Shown: positions 47,568 through 57,158, counted from the stretch's first letter. The stretch: DNA of 64,000 nt from Gordonia hongkongensis (GCF_023078355.1 NZ_CP095552.1:4340001-4404000), one strand, 5' to 3'. The notes: generated by a model not told the origin, from the sequence alone. A program made the numbers and translations.

Positions 47568-48302
47568 GTGATCGACTCCGCACTTGCCACCACGACCACC
47601 AACCTGGCGCTGCTACCGGGATTCCTGGATCCGGTGAACCTGCTGAATTCGTTCGGCACGTGGATGCTGGCCGGTCTGCTGCTGGTCGTGTTCATCGAGT
47701 CGGGTCTGCTGTTCCCGCTGCTCCCCGGCGACTCGCTGCTCTTCACCGCGGGCCTCATCGTCGCGGCGAAGTCGGCGGAGATCGAGCCCTTCGCCCCGCT
47801 GTGGGTGCTGCTCGTCCTGATCCCCATCGCGGCGTTCCTGGGCGACCAGGTCGGCTACTGGATCGGCAAGAAGGCGGGGTACTCGCTGTTCCGGCCGGAC
47901 GCGAAGATCCTGAAGCAGGTCTACATCGAGGAAGCGCACGAGTTCTTCGAGAAGCACGGCCCGGTGACGATCATCCTCGCGCGTTTCGTCCCGATCGTGC
48001 GCACCTATGCGCCGCTCGTCGCCGGCGCCGCGAAGATGCGGTACCCGATCTTCCTCACGTACAACATCGTCGGCGCGATCGCCTGGGGCGCGGGTGTCAC
48101 CCTGCTCGGCTACTTCCTGGGCCAGATCGAGTTCATCCGCGACAACATCGATTACATCTTCCTGTTCATCGTCTTCATCTCGGTGCTGCCGATCATCTCC
48201 GAGATCGTCAAGCGCATCCTGCGCTCGCGGAAGAAGGTCGTCGAGGAGGAGCCCCTCCCCGCCTCCGACGAGGCCAACAACTCCGCCCCTCCCGCTGGTT
48301 GA
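47568..48302 (+). CDS. DedA family membrane protein
   Basis: The 244-residue product has about five helices and the DedA motifs FPLLPGDSLLFTAGL, GDQVGYWIGKKAGY, and FARFVPIVRTYAPLVAG-type segment (here ILARFVPIVRTYAPLVAGAA). DedA/DUF386-type proteins are lipid scramblases or flippases for undecaprenyl-phosphate and similar lipids. Start GTG 47568. The C-terminal tail ends in SAPPAG, and the stop codon is the TGA inside a GGTTGAGC intergenic repeat. Counterpart of Rv0364. Confidence 0.92.
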   Translation: MIDSALATTTTNLALLPGFLDPVNLLNSFGTWMLAGLLLVVFIESGLLFPLLPGDSLLFTAGLIVAAKSAEIEPFAPLWVLLVLIPIAAFLGDQVGYWIGKKAGYSLFRPDAKILKQVYIEEAHEFFEKHGPVTIILARFVPIVRTYAPLVAGAAKMRYPIFLTYNIVGAIAWGAGVTLLGYFLGQIEFIRDNIDYIFLFIVFISVLPIISEIVKRILRSRKKVVEEEPLPASDEANNSAPPAG

Positions 48303-48328
48303 GCTCCGTCACCACGCCTACCCCCGCT

Positions 48329-48410
48329 GGTTGAGCCGGCCCCGAGCGAAGCCGCCGGGCCGAGCAAGCGACGAAGGAGCGCGTCGAGGTCGCGGCGCCG
48401 AGTCGAAGCC
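48329..48410 (-). repeat. 82-bp dispersed intergenic repeat, copy 2
   Basis: Reverse complement of 8687-8768 with three differences in 82 positions. It sits between the convergent stops of the DedA and methyltransferase genes, preceded at 48295-48303 by another GCTGGTTGAGC unit. As in copy 1, it lies downstream of genes rather than in promoters. Confidence 0.88.
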
Positions 48411-48421
48411 ACCCGCGCCCG

Positions 48422-49123
48422 TCACCACGCGGCGTCGAGGTCCGCGTGCTGACGGACCCACGCGTGCATGGCGATCCCGGCCGCGACGCCCGCGTTGATA
48501 CTGCGCGTCGAACCGAATTGCGCGATCGACACGGTGAGGTCGGCCGCGCGCTGCGCGTCGTCACTGACCCCCGGACCCTCCTGCCCGAAGACCAGCACGC
48601 AGTCGCGCGGTAGATCCGCCGTCTCGAGCGGCAGGGCTCCCGGCGTGTTGTCGACCGCCGCCACGGTCAGTTCCTCGTCACGAGCCCAGTCGATGAGATC
48701 TGCCACCGTCTCGTGGTGCATCAGGTGTTGATAGCGGTCGGTCACCATCGCTCCGCGACGATTCCACCGACGTCGTCCGACGATGTGGACGGCGGCCACC
48801 GCGAAGGCGTTGGCGGTGCGCACCACGGTGCCGATGTTGGCGTCGTGGGCGAAGTTCTCGATGGCGACGTGCAGCGGATGCCGCCGGGCATCGATGTCGG
48901 CGACGATCGCCTCGCGCGACCAGTACCGGTAGGCGTCGACGACGTTGCGGGTGTCGCCGTGGGCGAGCAACTCGGCGTCGAGGCGCGGGTCGGCGGGTGC
49001 GAGTTCACCGGGATGTTCGACGGCCCAGGGCCCGACTCCCACGGCCGGCCCGGTCTGCCATTCGGTGGGACCGGGTACCGCGCCGGACTCGTCGGCGGAA
49101 CCCGCCGGGCCGGCCTCAGTCAA
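48422..49123 (-). CDS. TrmH/SpoU family RNA methyltransferase
   Basis: SAM-dependent 2'-O-ribose methyltransferase of tRNA or rRNA, about 233 residues. The three SPOUT motifs are seen: NIGTVVRTANAFAVAAVHIV, VLVFGQEGPGVS and SIAQFGSTRSINAGVAAGIA. The target nucleotide is unknown. The start is uncertain: TTG 49123 overlaps the end of pyrE by eight bases, and earlier in-frame codons lie inside pyrE. Counterpart of Rv0380c. Confidence 0.88.
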   Translation of the reverse strand: MTEAGPAGSADESGAVPGPTEWQTGPAVGVGPWAVEHPGELAPADPRLDAELLAHGDTRNVVDAYRYWSREAIVADIDARRHPLHVAIENFAHDANIGTVVRTANAFAVAAVHIVGRRRWNRRGAMVTDRYQHLMHHETVADLIDWARDEELTVAAVDNTPGALPLETADLPRDCVLVFGQEGPGVSDDAQRAADLTVSIAQFGSTRSINAGVAAGIAMHAWVRQHADLDAAW

Positions 49124-49694
49124 GCCCGAGGTCGCCGAGATCGAGGAGCGAGCGGTACGGCACGCCGAGACCGGTGATGACCGCGTCCGCACCGGTCGCG
49201 CGGTCGACGACAGTGGCCACCCCGACGACGTTGCCGCCGATACCGCGGACGGCTTCGACAGCCGTGGACGGTGACGCGCCGGTCGTGCTGGTGTCCTCGA
49301 CGACGAGCACGTCGCGGCCGACGATGTCGGGACCCTCGATCTGGCGTTGCATGCCGTGTGCCTTGGCGGCCTTCCGGACGACGAAGGCGTCGATCGGCCT
49401 CCCGTCGGCGTGCATGATCGACGTCGCCACCGGGTCCGCGCCGAGGGTGAGGCCGCCCACGGCGACGTAGTCCCAGTCCGCGGTCAGTTCCCGCATCAAC
49501 CGGCCGATGAGGCGGGAGGCCTCGTGGTGCAGCGTCGCGCGGCGCAGGTCGACGTAGTAGTCGGCCTCCTTGCCCGACGACAGCGTCACCTTGCCGTGGA
49601 CCACGGCGAGGTCGCGGACGAGCTCGGCGAGCCGCGCCTTCGCGGTCGGGTCGACCTGCGGGGTCTCGGCGGGAACCGGGGCGGACGAGGACAT
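49116..49694 (-). CDS. pyrE: Orotate phosphoribosyltransferase
   Basis: Makes OMP from orotate and PRPP in pyrimidine synthesis; 192 residues. The PRPP loop VLVVEDTSTTGASPSTAV and the catalytic-loop region FVVRKAAKAHGMQRQIEG are visible, with KEADYYVDLRRATLH near the N-terminus. Start ATG 49694 has GAGGGA upstream. Corresponds to Rv0382c; lies 38 bp downstream of ttfA and overlaps the methyltransferase. Confidence 0.96.
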   Translation of the reverse strand: MSSSAPVPAETPQVDPTAKARLAELVRDLAVVHGKVTLSSGKEADYYVDLRRATLHHEASRLIGRLMRELTADWDYVAVGGLTLGADPVATSIMHADGRPIDAFVVRKAAKAHGMQRQIEGPDIVGRDVLVVEDTSTTGASPSTAVEAVRGIGGNVVGVATVVDRATGADAVITGLGVPYRSLLDLGDLGLD

Positions 49695-49732
49695 GCGGCT
49701 TCCCTCTCGGTCGAACATGGAGCGTTTCGCAA

Positions 49733-50644
49733 TCAGTTGCGGTGCCGGTTGGGCCGCTCGCCGGTGTCGCGGCGGGGTGCGTCGTCGGAGGTCCCGGCGG
49801 ACCCGCGGACGGGCATCGGCGACATCCGGCGGCCCCCGGTTGAAGGGGCCGGGGGCTTGCGGGCCGCAGCCGGGCTCTCGGTATCTCCGGACGCGCCGGT
49901 CTGGGACGCCGCTGCCGTCGGGGTGCCGACGGCCTGTCGACGGCGCTTGTCGCGGAGGGATTCGGTCTTCTCGTCGGCGAGCTCGGCCCGCGTGGGTCCG
50001 TGCGGGTCGCGCGGATCGGGTGAATCCTCCGGCTCTCGCATCGGCGGCAGCACCCGGAGGAGATCGGCGAACCGGCGGACGACCTCCAGGCCGGTGTTCA
50101 GCTTGGCCGGGTCGTTGGTCACCGGCATCGAGCCGAGCGCCCAGTTGCCCTCGTTCCACAGGACCTCGACGAACGCGGGCGCCTTGTTGGCGAGGGCCAC
50201 CATGCGGCGGTCGCAGACCCGGCGGGCGACGTCGAGGTTGTTCGAGAACATGACGCGCGGGCCCATCGCGCCCAGCAGTTCCACGTCTTCCTCCGCGGGC
50301 GCGAGGACGTCCTCGTGCCGGAGGTCGACGACGACGTGCGAGGGCGAGGAGCGTCGGACGGCGATCACGGTCGCGGTCTCGGACAGGTCGAAGACCACGG
50401 CCTCCACCCCGGCGTAGTGGCCGTAGGCGACGTCCTGGACCGGGATGTGGTCGCCGACGTTCATCGTGGCGCGCCGAAAGACCTTGCGCAGCTTGGTGTC
50501 CGACTCGCGGAACTTGAACTCGTGCTCATCGCCCCAGACCGCACGCTGGTGCCGTGCGACGCTCGACCGCTGGCGGTCGAGCCACAACAGGACACCCGCA
50601 CCCAGTAGGGCCACGGCGGCGATCAGGAAATAGACGGTGGTCAT
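49733..50644 (-). CDS. ttfA: Trehalose monomycolate transport factor TtfA
   Basis: The 303-residue product has an N-terminal transmembrane helix (MTTVYFLIAAVALLGAGVLL), a cytosolic domain of about 170 residues (KVFRRATMNVGDHIPVQDVA, then NEGNWALGSMPVTNDPAKLN) and a disordered Pro/Arg tail. By gene order (pyrE neighbour) and architecture it is the equivalent of Rv0383c/MSMEG_0736, known as TtfA. That protein works with MmpL3 to deliver trehalose monomycolate to the outer membrane. This supports a mycolic-acid-bearing host. Confidence 0.85.
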   Translation of the reverse strand: MTTVYFLIAAVALLGAGVLLWLDRQRSSVARHQRAVWGDEHEFKFRESDTKLRKVFRRATMNVGDHIPVQDVAYGHYAGVEAVVFDLSETATVIAVRRSSPSHVVVDLRHEDVLAPAEEDVELLGAMGPRVMFSNNLDVARRVCDRRMVALANKAPAFVEVLWNEGNWALGSMPVTNDPAKLNTGLEVVRRFADLLRVLPPMREPEDSPDPRDPHGPTRAELADEKTESLRDKRRRQAVGTPTAAASQTGASGDTESPAAARKPPAPSTGGRRMSPMPVRGSAGTSDDAPRRDTGERPNRHRN

Positions 50645-50681
50645 CGCGCTACAGCCTACTATCGGCGGGCCCGCGGTGAGG

Positions 50682-51683
50682 TCATCCGCCTACCCGGATG
50701 TACCCGCGTTCCTTGTCGACGACGTTGACCAGCATCTCGGCCGGGTCCGCGGTACCCGCCGCGACGTAGCGCCGCAGGTTGTCGAGGACCTGCTCGGCCA
50801 GCGCCTCGCGCCATCCGACGGCATCTCCGCTCATGTGCGCCGAGATCGCGACCCCGGGCAGATCCCAGAGCGCGCTGTCGGCGGGCAGCGGCTCGGTCAC
50901 GAAGACGTCGAGGGTGGCCGCACCGAGGTGGCCCGAGCGGAGCGACTCGACGAGGGCCGCCTCGTCGACGAGTTCGCCGCGGCCGACGTTGACGAGGTGG
51001 GCGCCGGGTTTCATCGCCGCCAGCACCGTCGCGTCGATCATCCCGGCGGTCTGCTCGGTCAGCGGCGCGATCGCGACGACCGTGTCGAATCCGCCGACCT
51101 GTGCGGCGAGATCGTCGGTGGCCACGACATGCCCGAAGTCCGGATCCGAGTCGCGAGCGGTCCGACCCGCCCCGACCACCCGGACACCCACGGCGCGAAG
51201 CAGTTTCGCGATCGCGCGGCCGATCCCGCCGGTCCCGATGACCAGGGCGGAGGTGCGGTGGGTCGCCACGGTCTCGCGGTGTCGCCATTCATGATCGCGC
51301 TGCAGCGCCATCGATTCGTGTAAACCCTTGTGCCGCGCGAGGACTGCGGCGAGGACGAACTCCGCGATCGGCCGGTCGAAGACGCCGTGGGCGTTGGTCA
51401 CCACGACGTCGGAGGCCCGTAGCCCGTCGAAGAGCAACGAGTCGACGCCCGCCGCACACACATGAACCCAGCGCAACGATGCCGTGGCCTCGCCCCAGTG
51501 GTCGGCGAGGCCACGGGAGAAGAAGTCCCACAACACGAGAACGTCCGCACCCGGCAGGGCCGCGCCGAGATCGTCGGCCGTGCAGAGCCGTACCGTCGCG
51601 AGCTCCTCGAGCTCGGCGAGGTTCCCCGGCGGGGGATCGTCGGGCGAGATCAGCAGGGCGACCACGGGCGCGTGTGGGGTCAT
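50682..51683 (-). CDS. D-isomer-specific 2-hydroxyacid dehydrogenase
   Basis: NAD(P)-dependent dehydrogenase, 333 residues. Nucleotide-binding SALVIGTGGIGRAIAKLL, catalytic Arg in NVGRGELVDEAAL, Glu in DVFVTEPLP and His in AISAHMSGD are in order. The substrate is not evident; this branch includes glyoxylate/hydroxypyruvate reductase-like enzymes. ATG 51683 overlaps the upstream DUF1275 stop as ATGA. Confidence 0.92.
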   Translation of the reverse strand: MTPHAPVVALLISPDDPPPGNLAELEELATVRLCTADDLGAALPGADVLVLWDFFSRGLADHWGEATASLRWVHVCAAGVDSLLFDGLRASDVVVTNAHGVFDRPIAEFVLAAVLARHKGLHESMALQRDHEWRHRETVATHRTSALVIGTGGIGRAIAKLLRAVGVRVVGAGRTARDSDPDFGHVVATDDLAAQVGGFDTVVAIAPLTEQTAGMIDATVLAAMKPGAHLVNVGRGELVDEAALVESLRSGHLGAATLDVFVTEPLPADSALWDLPGVAISAHMSGDAVGWREALAEQVLDNLRRYVAAGTADPAEMLVNVVDKERGYIRVGG

Positions 51684-52357
51684 GACCCCACCGTAGGTGA
51701 CGGGTCGGTGCGTTCGTCGATGACGAAGAGCAGCAGCGTCACCGCGAGGAAACCCGCCGGCACCCAGGCGGCGCGGCCACCCATCACCTGGGTGCAGACC
51801 GCCCCGACGAGTGCGCCGCCGGCGAACACCCCGACCACGCGGCCGTAGACCGTGAGGGCCTTGCGCGCGTCCGGTGCCCGGTCGACGGTGACGCCGTACC
51901 CGGCCTCCACGAGGCGCATCAGATTCCCGGTCGTGGCCACCGCGATGTAGTTGAGATCGCCGATGTTGCGGAACAACTCGATCTGCATGGCGGTGATGAA
52001 CGAGATGGGGATGGTGATGAACGAGTGCGGGACGGAGGTGGGGACGAAGCCGATCACGACGAGGATGCTCACCTGCAGCGCCATCGTCACGCGGATCGGG
52101 TACACGAGGAGATGGTCGAAGCGGCCGGCCTTCACGTGCACCGCCAGCACGACGCCGACGAGGAACGCGAGGATCGGCCAGAGATGACCCGAGGCCTGAT
52201 ACCAGTGCTGCTCCGACAGATTCAACGCGAGCAGGATGACGTTCCCGGTCTGGGCGTTGGCGAACACCCCGCCCCGGGACAGATACGTGTAGCTGTCGAG
52301 GAAGCCACAGGCCGCGGTGATCAGCAGGGCGAAGCGCAGCGAGGTCGACGTGGTCAT
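51680..52357 (-). CDS. DUF1275 (YoaK) family membrane protein
   Basis: The 225-residue product has about six helices and the family motifs CGFLDSYTYLSRGGVFANAQ and TGNVILLALNL, plus the second TTGNLMRLVEAG in the C-terminal half, an internal duplication typical of YoaK proteins. Function unknown, possibly a small-molecule transporter. Coupled to the downstream dehydrogenase; its ATG is 1 bp after the Lrp stop. Confidence 0.9.
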   Translation of the reverse strand: MTTSTSLRFALLITAACGFLDSYTYLSRGGVFANAQTGNVILLALNLSEQHWYQASGHLWPILAFLVGVVLAVHVKAGRFDHLLVYPIRVTMALQVSILVVIGFVPTSVPHSFITIPISFITAMQIELFRNIGDLNYIAVATTGNLMRLVEAGYGVTVDRAPDARKALTVYGRVVGVFAGGALVGAVCTQVMGGRAAWVPAGFLAVTLLLFVIDERTDPSPTVGS

Positions 52358-52358
52358 C

Positions 52359-53360
52359 TCACAGCACCACCGGGATCGAACCGGTCCGGCACCCCGACCG
52401 GTCGAGCAGCGAACCCAGTCGCTTCGGGGTCTCCAGCGTGACCGAGCGGTCGGCGACGACGAGTCCCGGCACCCGGCTCTCGAGCTGCTGCTCGAACTCG
52501 GACAGTTCGCCGACGGTGTGCAACCAGACAGCCATCAGGATGTTCGCGGTACCGGTGACCTCACAGCAGACCCGTACCTGGGGCAGTTCGTCGAGCGCGT
52601 CGACGAGCGCCGCGATCGACCTCGACGACGCCCGCGCCCACACGTTCGCCGTGACGGGCCATCCGCTGATCACGTGCGACACCTCGCATCTGATCGACAG
52701 GACGCGTTCGGCGACGAGTGCGGTCAGCCGACGCCGAACGGTCGGTGCGCTCAGACCACTCGCGGCGGCCAGGTCGACCGCCGAGCGTCGACCGTCCTCG
52801 GCCAGGGCGGCGATGAGTCGCAGATCCATCTCATCGGGTTCGTGCGCCAGCGGGCGGTGCTCGGGTCGGTGCTCGGCGAGTACCGACTCGTCGGCGTCGG
52901 ACAGCGTGTGCACCCGCCAGCGTTCGCTCTCGCCGAAGACACGCATCACCACCCTCGTCCGGGTCCGGGCGACCCCCTCGAGGTCGGCGAGTCGCTGCAC
53001 CCAGTCGCCGAGGAAGCCGAGATCCGGGACCATCACGGTCAGCAGCAGGTCGCCGTCGCCCGCGGTGCGCTGGATGGTGGCCACGTGCCGGTCCGCCGAC
53101 AACCGCTCGACGAGCGCCGCACGCCGTGACGAGGCCTGGACCTCGACGAACGCGCTGCAGCGGGTGTTCAGGTACGCGGCCCCGGGATAGGTCACGATCC
53201 AGGCGAGACCGCTGTCGACGAGCCGCTCCCAGCGTCGGGCCGCGGTCGCCGCGCTCACGCCCACGACGTCGCCGACGACGCCCCACGGCGCCCTCGGCGC
53301 GACCTGCAGAGCGTGAACGATCTGATAATCGAGGTCGTCCGGCACGCAACAATCCTGCAT
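52359..53360 (-). CDS. Two-domain Lrp/AsnC family transcriptional regulator
   Basis: The 333-residue product repeats the HTH-plus-ligand-domain unit: the first from DDLDYQIVHALQVAPRAPWG, the second from about residue 175 (DEMDLRLIAALAEDGRRSAV). ATG 53360 is used; a GTG six codons later (VPDDLD) is possible. Divergent from the opine-dehydrogenase-like gene across 119 bp, so it probably controls the catabolic genes to its right. It is the same architecture as the regulator at 23117-24154. Confidence 0.9.
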   Translation of the reverse strand: MQDCCVPDDLDYQIVHALQVAPRAPWGVVGDVVGVSAATAARRWERLVDSGLAWIVTYPGAAYLNTRCSAFVEVQASSRRAALVERLSADRHVATIQRTAGDGDLLLTVMVPDLGFLGDWVQRLADLEGVARTRTRVVMRVFGESERWRVHTLSDADESVLAEHRPEHRPLAHEPDEMDLRLIAALAEDGRRSAVDLAAASGLSAPTVRRRLTALVAERVLSIRCEVSHVISGWPVTANVWARASSRSIAALVDALDELPQVRVCCEVTGTANILMAVWLHTVGELSEFEQQLESRVPGLVVADRSVTLETPKRLGSLLDRSGCRTGSIPVVL

Positions 53361-53479
53361 CACGAGGTGAACTTTTTTCGGTTTCGGCAGACGCCGGGAC
53401 AGTCCGCGGCAGCGCTCCTACGTTTCCTCCCAACACCCCAGTGGCCGCTCGAGCGGCCCGAGATCGAGGAGGACGATTC

Positions 53480-54589
53480 GTGAAGGTCTGCGTCATCGGC
53501 GGAGGTCACGGCTCTTATGCGGCCGCGGCCGAGCTCAGCGAGAAGGACCACCATGTCACCTGGTGGCGACGGGACGGCGCAGCGTTCTCGTCCCTGGTCG
53601 AGCGCGGCACGCTCGAGATCGACGACCACCGCGGCCGGCGGCAGATCGGCGTCGACGGCGGAGCGGGCGGCGGGATCTCGATCGTCGCCGACCTCGCCGA
53701 GGCGGTGTCCAACGCCGAGGTCATCGTCGCGCCGGTCCCGGCGTTCGCCCACGAGTCGCTCGCTCGGCAGCTCGCCCCGCACCTGCGCGACGGCCAGGTC
53801 GTCTACCTGCCGCCGGGCAGCTTCGGGTCGTTCGTGTTCGCGCGGGCGGTGCGCGCGGCCGGCAATCCCGCGGACGTCGCGTTCGCCGAGACCGGGACCC
53901 TGCCCTACCTCGCACGCAAGCACGGCGACACCCGGGTCGTCGTCAGCGGGTACGCCACCCGTCTGCCCACCGGAGTGTTCCCGGCCCGGCACACCGATCG
54001 GGCGCTGGCGGTCCTCGGTGAGGTCTATCCCGCCGTCGAACGCAGCGAGGACGCCCTCAGCGGCGCGCTCATGAACGCCGGCCCGATCATCCACCCGCCG
54101 CTGATCCTGATGAATGCCGGTCCGCTGGAACACTTCCCGTCGTGGGACATCCACAACGAGGGCACCCAGGACGCCATCCGGCGGGTCACCTCCGCGCTCG
54201 ACGCCGAGCGCATCGCGGTCCGGGAGGCGCTCGGCTACGGCGCACCGCACTTCCCGCTCGCCGACCACTACACCGCCGACGGCGACGAGTGGATGTACGG
54301 CAACGCCGCCCACGAGAAGCTCACCGACAGCGGCGACTGGCGCGAGAACATCGACCTGCACACCCACCGCTACATGACCGAGGACGTCGAGATCGGGCTG
54401 GCGCTGCTGAGCTCGGTGGGGCGGTGGGCGTCGGTACCGACGCCGGTGGCCGACGGCCTGCTCGCCCTCGCCGGCGCGGTCACCGGACGTCCGGCCGCAA
54501 CCGGCGGCCGGACCTTGGAGAATCTGGGACTGGCCGACCTCGACCGGTCCGGCATGCAGGCACTGCTCCACGACGGACCGGCGCAGTGA
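53480..54589 (+). CDS. Opine/octopine-dehydrogenase-like NAD(P) oxidoreductase
   Basis: The 369-residue product opens with a Rossmann motif VCVIGGGHGSYAAAAELSEK. Its C-terminal helical domain has GALMNAGPIIHPPLILMNAG and the ALGYGAPHFPLADHY segment with the His expected in the NAD/NADP octopine/nopaline dehydrogenase family. Such enzymes oxidise or form N-(1-carboxyalkyl) amino acids, so it may split an opine-like substrate here (inference). Start GTG 53480 has GAGGAGG upstream; its stop overlaps the next gene as GTGA. Confidence 0.88.
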   Translation: MKVCVIGGGHGSYAAAAELSEKDHHVTWWRRDGAAFSSLVERGTLEIDDHRGRRQIGVDGGAGGGISIVADLAEAVSNAEVIVAPVPAFAHESLARQLAPHLRDGQVVYLPPGSFGSFVFARAVRAAGNPADVAFAETGTLPYLARKHGDTRVVVSGYATRLPTGVFPARHTDRALAVLGEVYPAVERSEDALSGALMNAGPIIHPPLILMNAGPLEHFPSWDIHNEGTQDAIRRVTSALDAERIAVREALGYGAPHFPLADHYTADGDEWMYGNAAHEKLTDSGDWRENIDLHTHRYMTEDVEIGLALLSSVGRWASVPTPVADGLLALAGAVTGRPAATGGRTLENLGLADLDRSGMQALLHDGPAQ

Positions 54590-55575
54590 CGGGTCGCCAC
54601 GTCGCCGTCGTCGGCGCCGGCCGGATGGGTCAGGGCATCGCCGCCGCGCTGGCCTTCGGGAACGTGTCGGTCACCGTCGTCGACCTCCGCGACCGCGGTG
54701 CCGACGCCGCGGCCTACCTCGACGGGGTTCGCACCGCGGTCCGTCAGGCACTGGCGCACAAGGTCACGCTCGGCCTGCTGGCGATCGAGGACCTCGACGA
54801 CGTCGCGGCGCTGGTCACCGTCGTCGGCGAGGTCGACGCCCTGGGTCCGATGGCCGGCGCCGATCTGGTGTTCGAGGCGGTACCCGAGGTCGCCGAGATC
54901 AAGCGCGACGCGCTCACGTGGATCGAGGCGATGGTCGGCGACACCGTCCCCATCGCGTCGACCACCTCGAGCTTCCTCGTCGACGAGCTCGCCGGGGCGT
55001 TGTCGGCCCCGGAGCGATTCCTCAACGCGCACTGGCTGAATCCGGCTGACCTCATGCCGCTCGTCGAGGTCGCGCCGGGCACCGCCACCGGCCGCGGGGT
55101 CGTCGACGCCACCCGCGACCTGCTCGTCGCGGTCGGCAAGGTACCCGTGGTGTGCGCCCCGTCGCCCGGGTACATCGTGCCCCGGCTGCAGGCGCTCGTG
55201 ATGAACGAGGCGGCCCGGATGGTCGACGAGGGGGTGGCCAGCGCCGAGGACATCGACACCGCGGTGCGCATCGGATTCGGCTCGCGCTTCGCGGTTCTCG
55301 GCCTGCTCGAGTTCATCGACTGGGGCGGCTGCGACACCTTGTTCCACGCGTCGAATTACCTGCGTGGTGAACTCGGCGAGCGGTTCGCGCCCGCCCCGCT
55401 GGTCGAGTCCAACATGACCTTCGGACGTCGTGGGATATCCGACGGCGCAGGCTTTTACGAGTTCGACCCGGCCACCGTGGCCGACTACCGCGCCCAGCGG
55501 ATCGCTGACTTCGCCCGCGTACTCGACGCGGTCGGGCGTCTCGCCCGCCACGAGGAGTTCAGCACGGCCGACTGA
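54586..55575 (+). CDS. 3-hydroxyacyl-CoA dehydrogenase-family protein
   Basis: The 329-residue product has Rossmann motif VAVVGAGRMGQGIAAALAFG, the STTSSFLVDELAG helix, catalytic His in FLNAHWLNPADLMPLVEV and the C-terminal domain SPGYIVPRLQALVMNEAARM. Members include 3-hydroxybutyryl-CoA and L-carnitine dehydrogenases; the non-CoA type is possible given the neighbours. GTG 54586 overlaps the upstream stop by four bases, so both dehydrogenases are coupled. Confidence 0.9.
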   Translation: MTGRHVAVVGAGRMGQGIAAALAFGNVSVTVVDLRDRGADAAAYLDGVRTAVRQALAHKVTLGLLAIEDLDDVAALVTVVGEVDALGPMAGADLVFEAVPEVAEIKRDALTWIEAMVGDTVPIASTTSSFLVDELAGALSAPERFLNAHWLNPADLMPLVEVAPGTATGRGVVDATRDLLVAVGKVPVVCAPSPGYIVPRLQALVMNEAARMVDEGVASAEDIDTAVRIGFGSRFAVLGLLEFIDWGGCDTLFHASNYLRGELGERFAPAPLVESNMTFGRRGISDGAGFYEFDPATVADYRAQRIADFARVLDAVGRLARHEEFSTAD

Positions 55576-55779
55576 CGGATCGGGCGACGACCTCACCCGC
55601 CACCGGACCCGGTTCCGGTGGCGCGGTGAAGCGTGCCCGAACGCGGCCAATAGCTCGGCGCGGTAAAGCTTTTCCCGATTCCCCCCGCCTCGCGGGTTCG
55701 ACACAATCGATCCATCCACGAGTACAGCCAACGAACGACGGCCTCGAGGGTCCGTTCGCCCACCGATGAGGAGTGATCC

Positions 55780-57141
55780 GTGGTAACTCTCGACAATTCT
55801 GCACCACCCGACCCCTCGGCCACCGGCACCGGCCGGCCGCGCCGGGAACGGACCACCCGCGTCGCCGTCGCGTCCGGTGTCGGCACGATCATGGAGTTCT
55901 ACGACTTCGCGATCTACGGCACCGCGACGGCACTGGTCTTCAACAAGATCTTCTTCAACGTCGACGATCCCTGGTTCGGCACCTTCCTGGGCTTCGCGAC
56001 CTTCGCGGTCGGCTTCGTGATGGCGCCGATCGGCGCGCTGATCTTCGGACACTTCGGGGACAAATTCGGCCGACGCAAGGCGCTGACCGCCGCCTTCCTG
56101 CTCATGGGCGGATCGACCCTGGCCATGGGCGTCCTCCCCGACTACCAGGCCATCGGGATCGTGGCACCGATCATCCTGGTCTTCCTGCGCATGGTGCACG
56201 GCATCTCGCGCGGCGGTGAGATCGGCGGCGCCGCCCTGCTCGCCGCCGAGCACGCGCCGACGCACCGGCGCGGTCTGTACGGCTGCTTCGTCACCCTCGG
56301 TTCGCCGGTCGGCGGCATCCTGGCCAACCTGTCGTTCGCCCTCGTCCTGCTGATGCCGATGGAACAGGTCCTGGCCTGGGGCTGGCGGATCCCGTTCCTC
56401 ATCGGCGGTGTCGTGCTGGCGATCGGGGTGTGGACCCGGTCCCGCGTCAGTGAGACTCCGGACTTCGTCGAGTCCAAGCAGGCCGAGGAGAAGTCGCCGC
56501 CGGCCTTCGCCGTGCTCCGCCAGAACTGGCGTCGCGTCGCGCTGGCCGCCGGTATCAACGTCGGACAGAACTGTTACGCCTTCCTGCTGTTCACGTTCAT
56601 GCTCTCTTTCCTGACCGAGACCGATCCGGGACGCGGCTTCGACCGGTCCCCGGTGGTCTTCGGCAGCACGCTGGCGCTCGCCTGCCACGCCGCGACGGTC
56701 GTGCTGGGCAGCTACCTGTCCGACCGGCTGGGCCGCAAGACGGTGATCGGCTTCGGGATGATCACGTCGCTGCTGTTCGCTCCGATCCTGTTCTCCGTCA
56801 CCGCATCCGGGTCGTTGGCCGCCTGCATCACGGTCATCTCCATCGGCTTCGCACTGACCGGGTTCGTCTATGGTCCGATGCTCACCACCTTCGCCGAGTT
56901 GTTCCCGATCACGCAGCGCTACAGCGGCATCGGGATCGGTTTCCAGGTCGGCGCGGTGCTGGGCGGCGGCCTGGCGCCGATGATCGCGAACCGGATCGTC
57001 AGCGCCACCGGCAGCGTGATCCCCGTCGGTTTCTATGCGGCGGCGCTGATGGCGATCAGCCTCTGCTGCCTGATGGTCATCCGCGAGACGGCTCCCGCGC
57101 TCGCCGGGCGGCCCACGTTGCGGCAACGTCTGCGCAGCTGA
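55780..57141 (+). CDS. MHS-family MFS metabolite:H+ symporter
   Basis: The 453-residue, twelve-helix importer shows GTIMEFYDFAIYGTATALVF, the ALIFGHFGDKFGRRKALTAA loop and GISRGGEIGGAALLAAEHAP. It probably imports the substrate of the surrounding catabolic genes. Start GTG 55780 has GAGGAG nearby (55768-55773). The preceding 204-bp gap would carry its promoter. Confidence 0.9.
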   Translation: MVTLDNSAPPDPSATGTGRPRRERTTRVAVASGVGTIMEFYDFAIYGTATALVFNKIFFNVDDPWFGTFLGFATFAVGFVMAPIGALIFGHFGDKFGRRKALTAAFLLMGGSTLAMGVLPDYQAIGIVAPIILVFLRMVHGISRGGEIGGAALLAAEHAPTHRRGLYGCFVTLGSPVGGILANLSFALVLLMPMEQVLAWGWRIPFLIGGVVLAIGVWTRSRVSETPDFVESKQAEEKSPPAFAVLRQNWRRVALAAGINVGQNCYAFLLFTFMLSFLTETDPGRGFDRSPVVFGSTLALACHAATVVLGSYLSDRLGRKTVIGFGMITSLLFAPILFSVTASGSLAACITVISIGFALTGFVYGPMLTTFAELFPITQRYSGIGIGFQVGAVLGGGLAPMIANRIVSATGSVIPVGFYAAALMAISLCCLMVIRETAPALAGRPTLRQRLRS

Positions 57142-57158
57142 CCTCGCGGGCCAACTAT

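Noticed and set aside
54370..57126. Open frame of 918 codons on the minus strand
   Set aside because: Antisense to three well-supported genes; its product is Arg/His/Gln/Asp-rich and lacks any family motif, as expected for a shadow frame in high-GC DNA.
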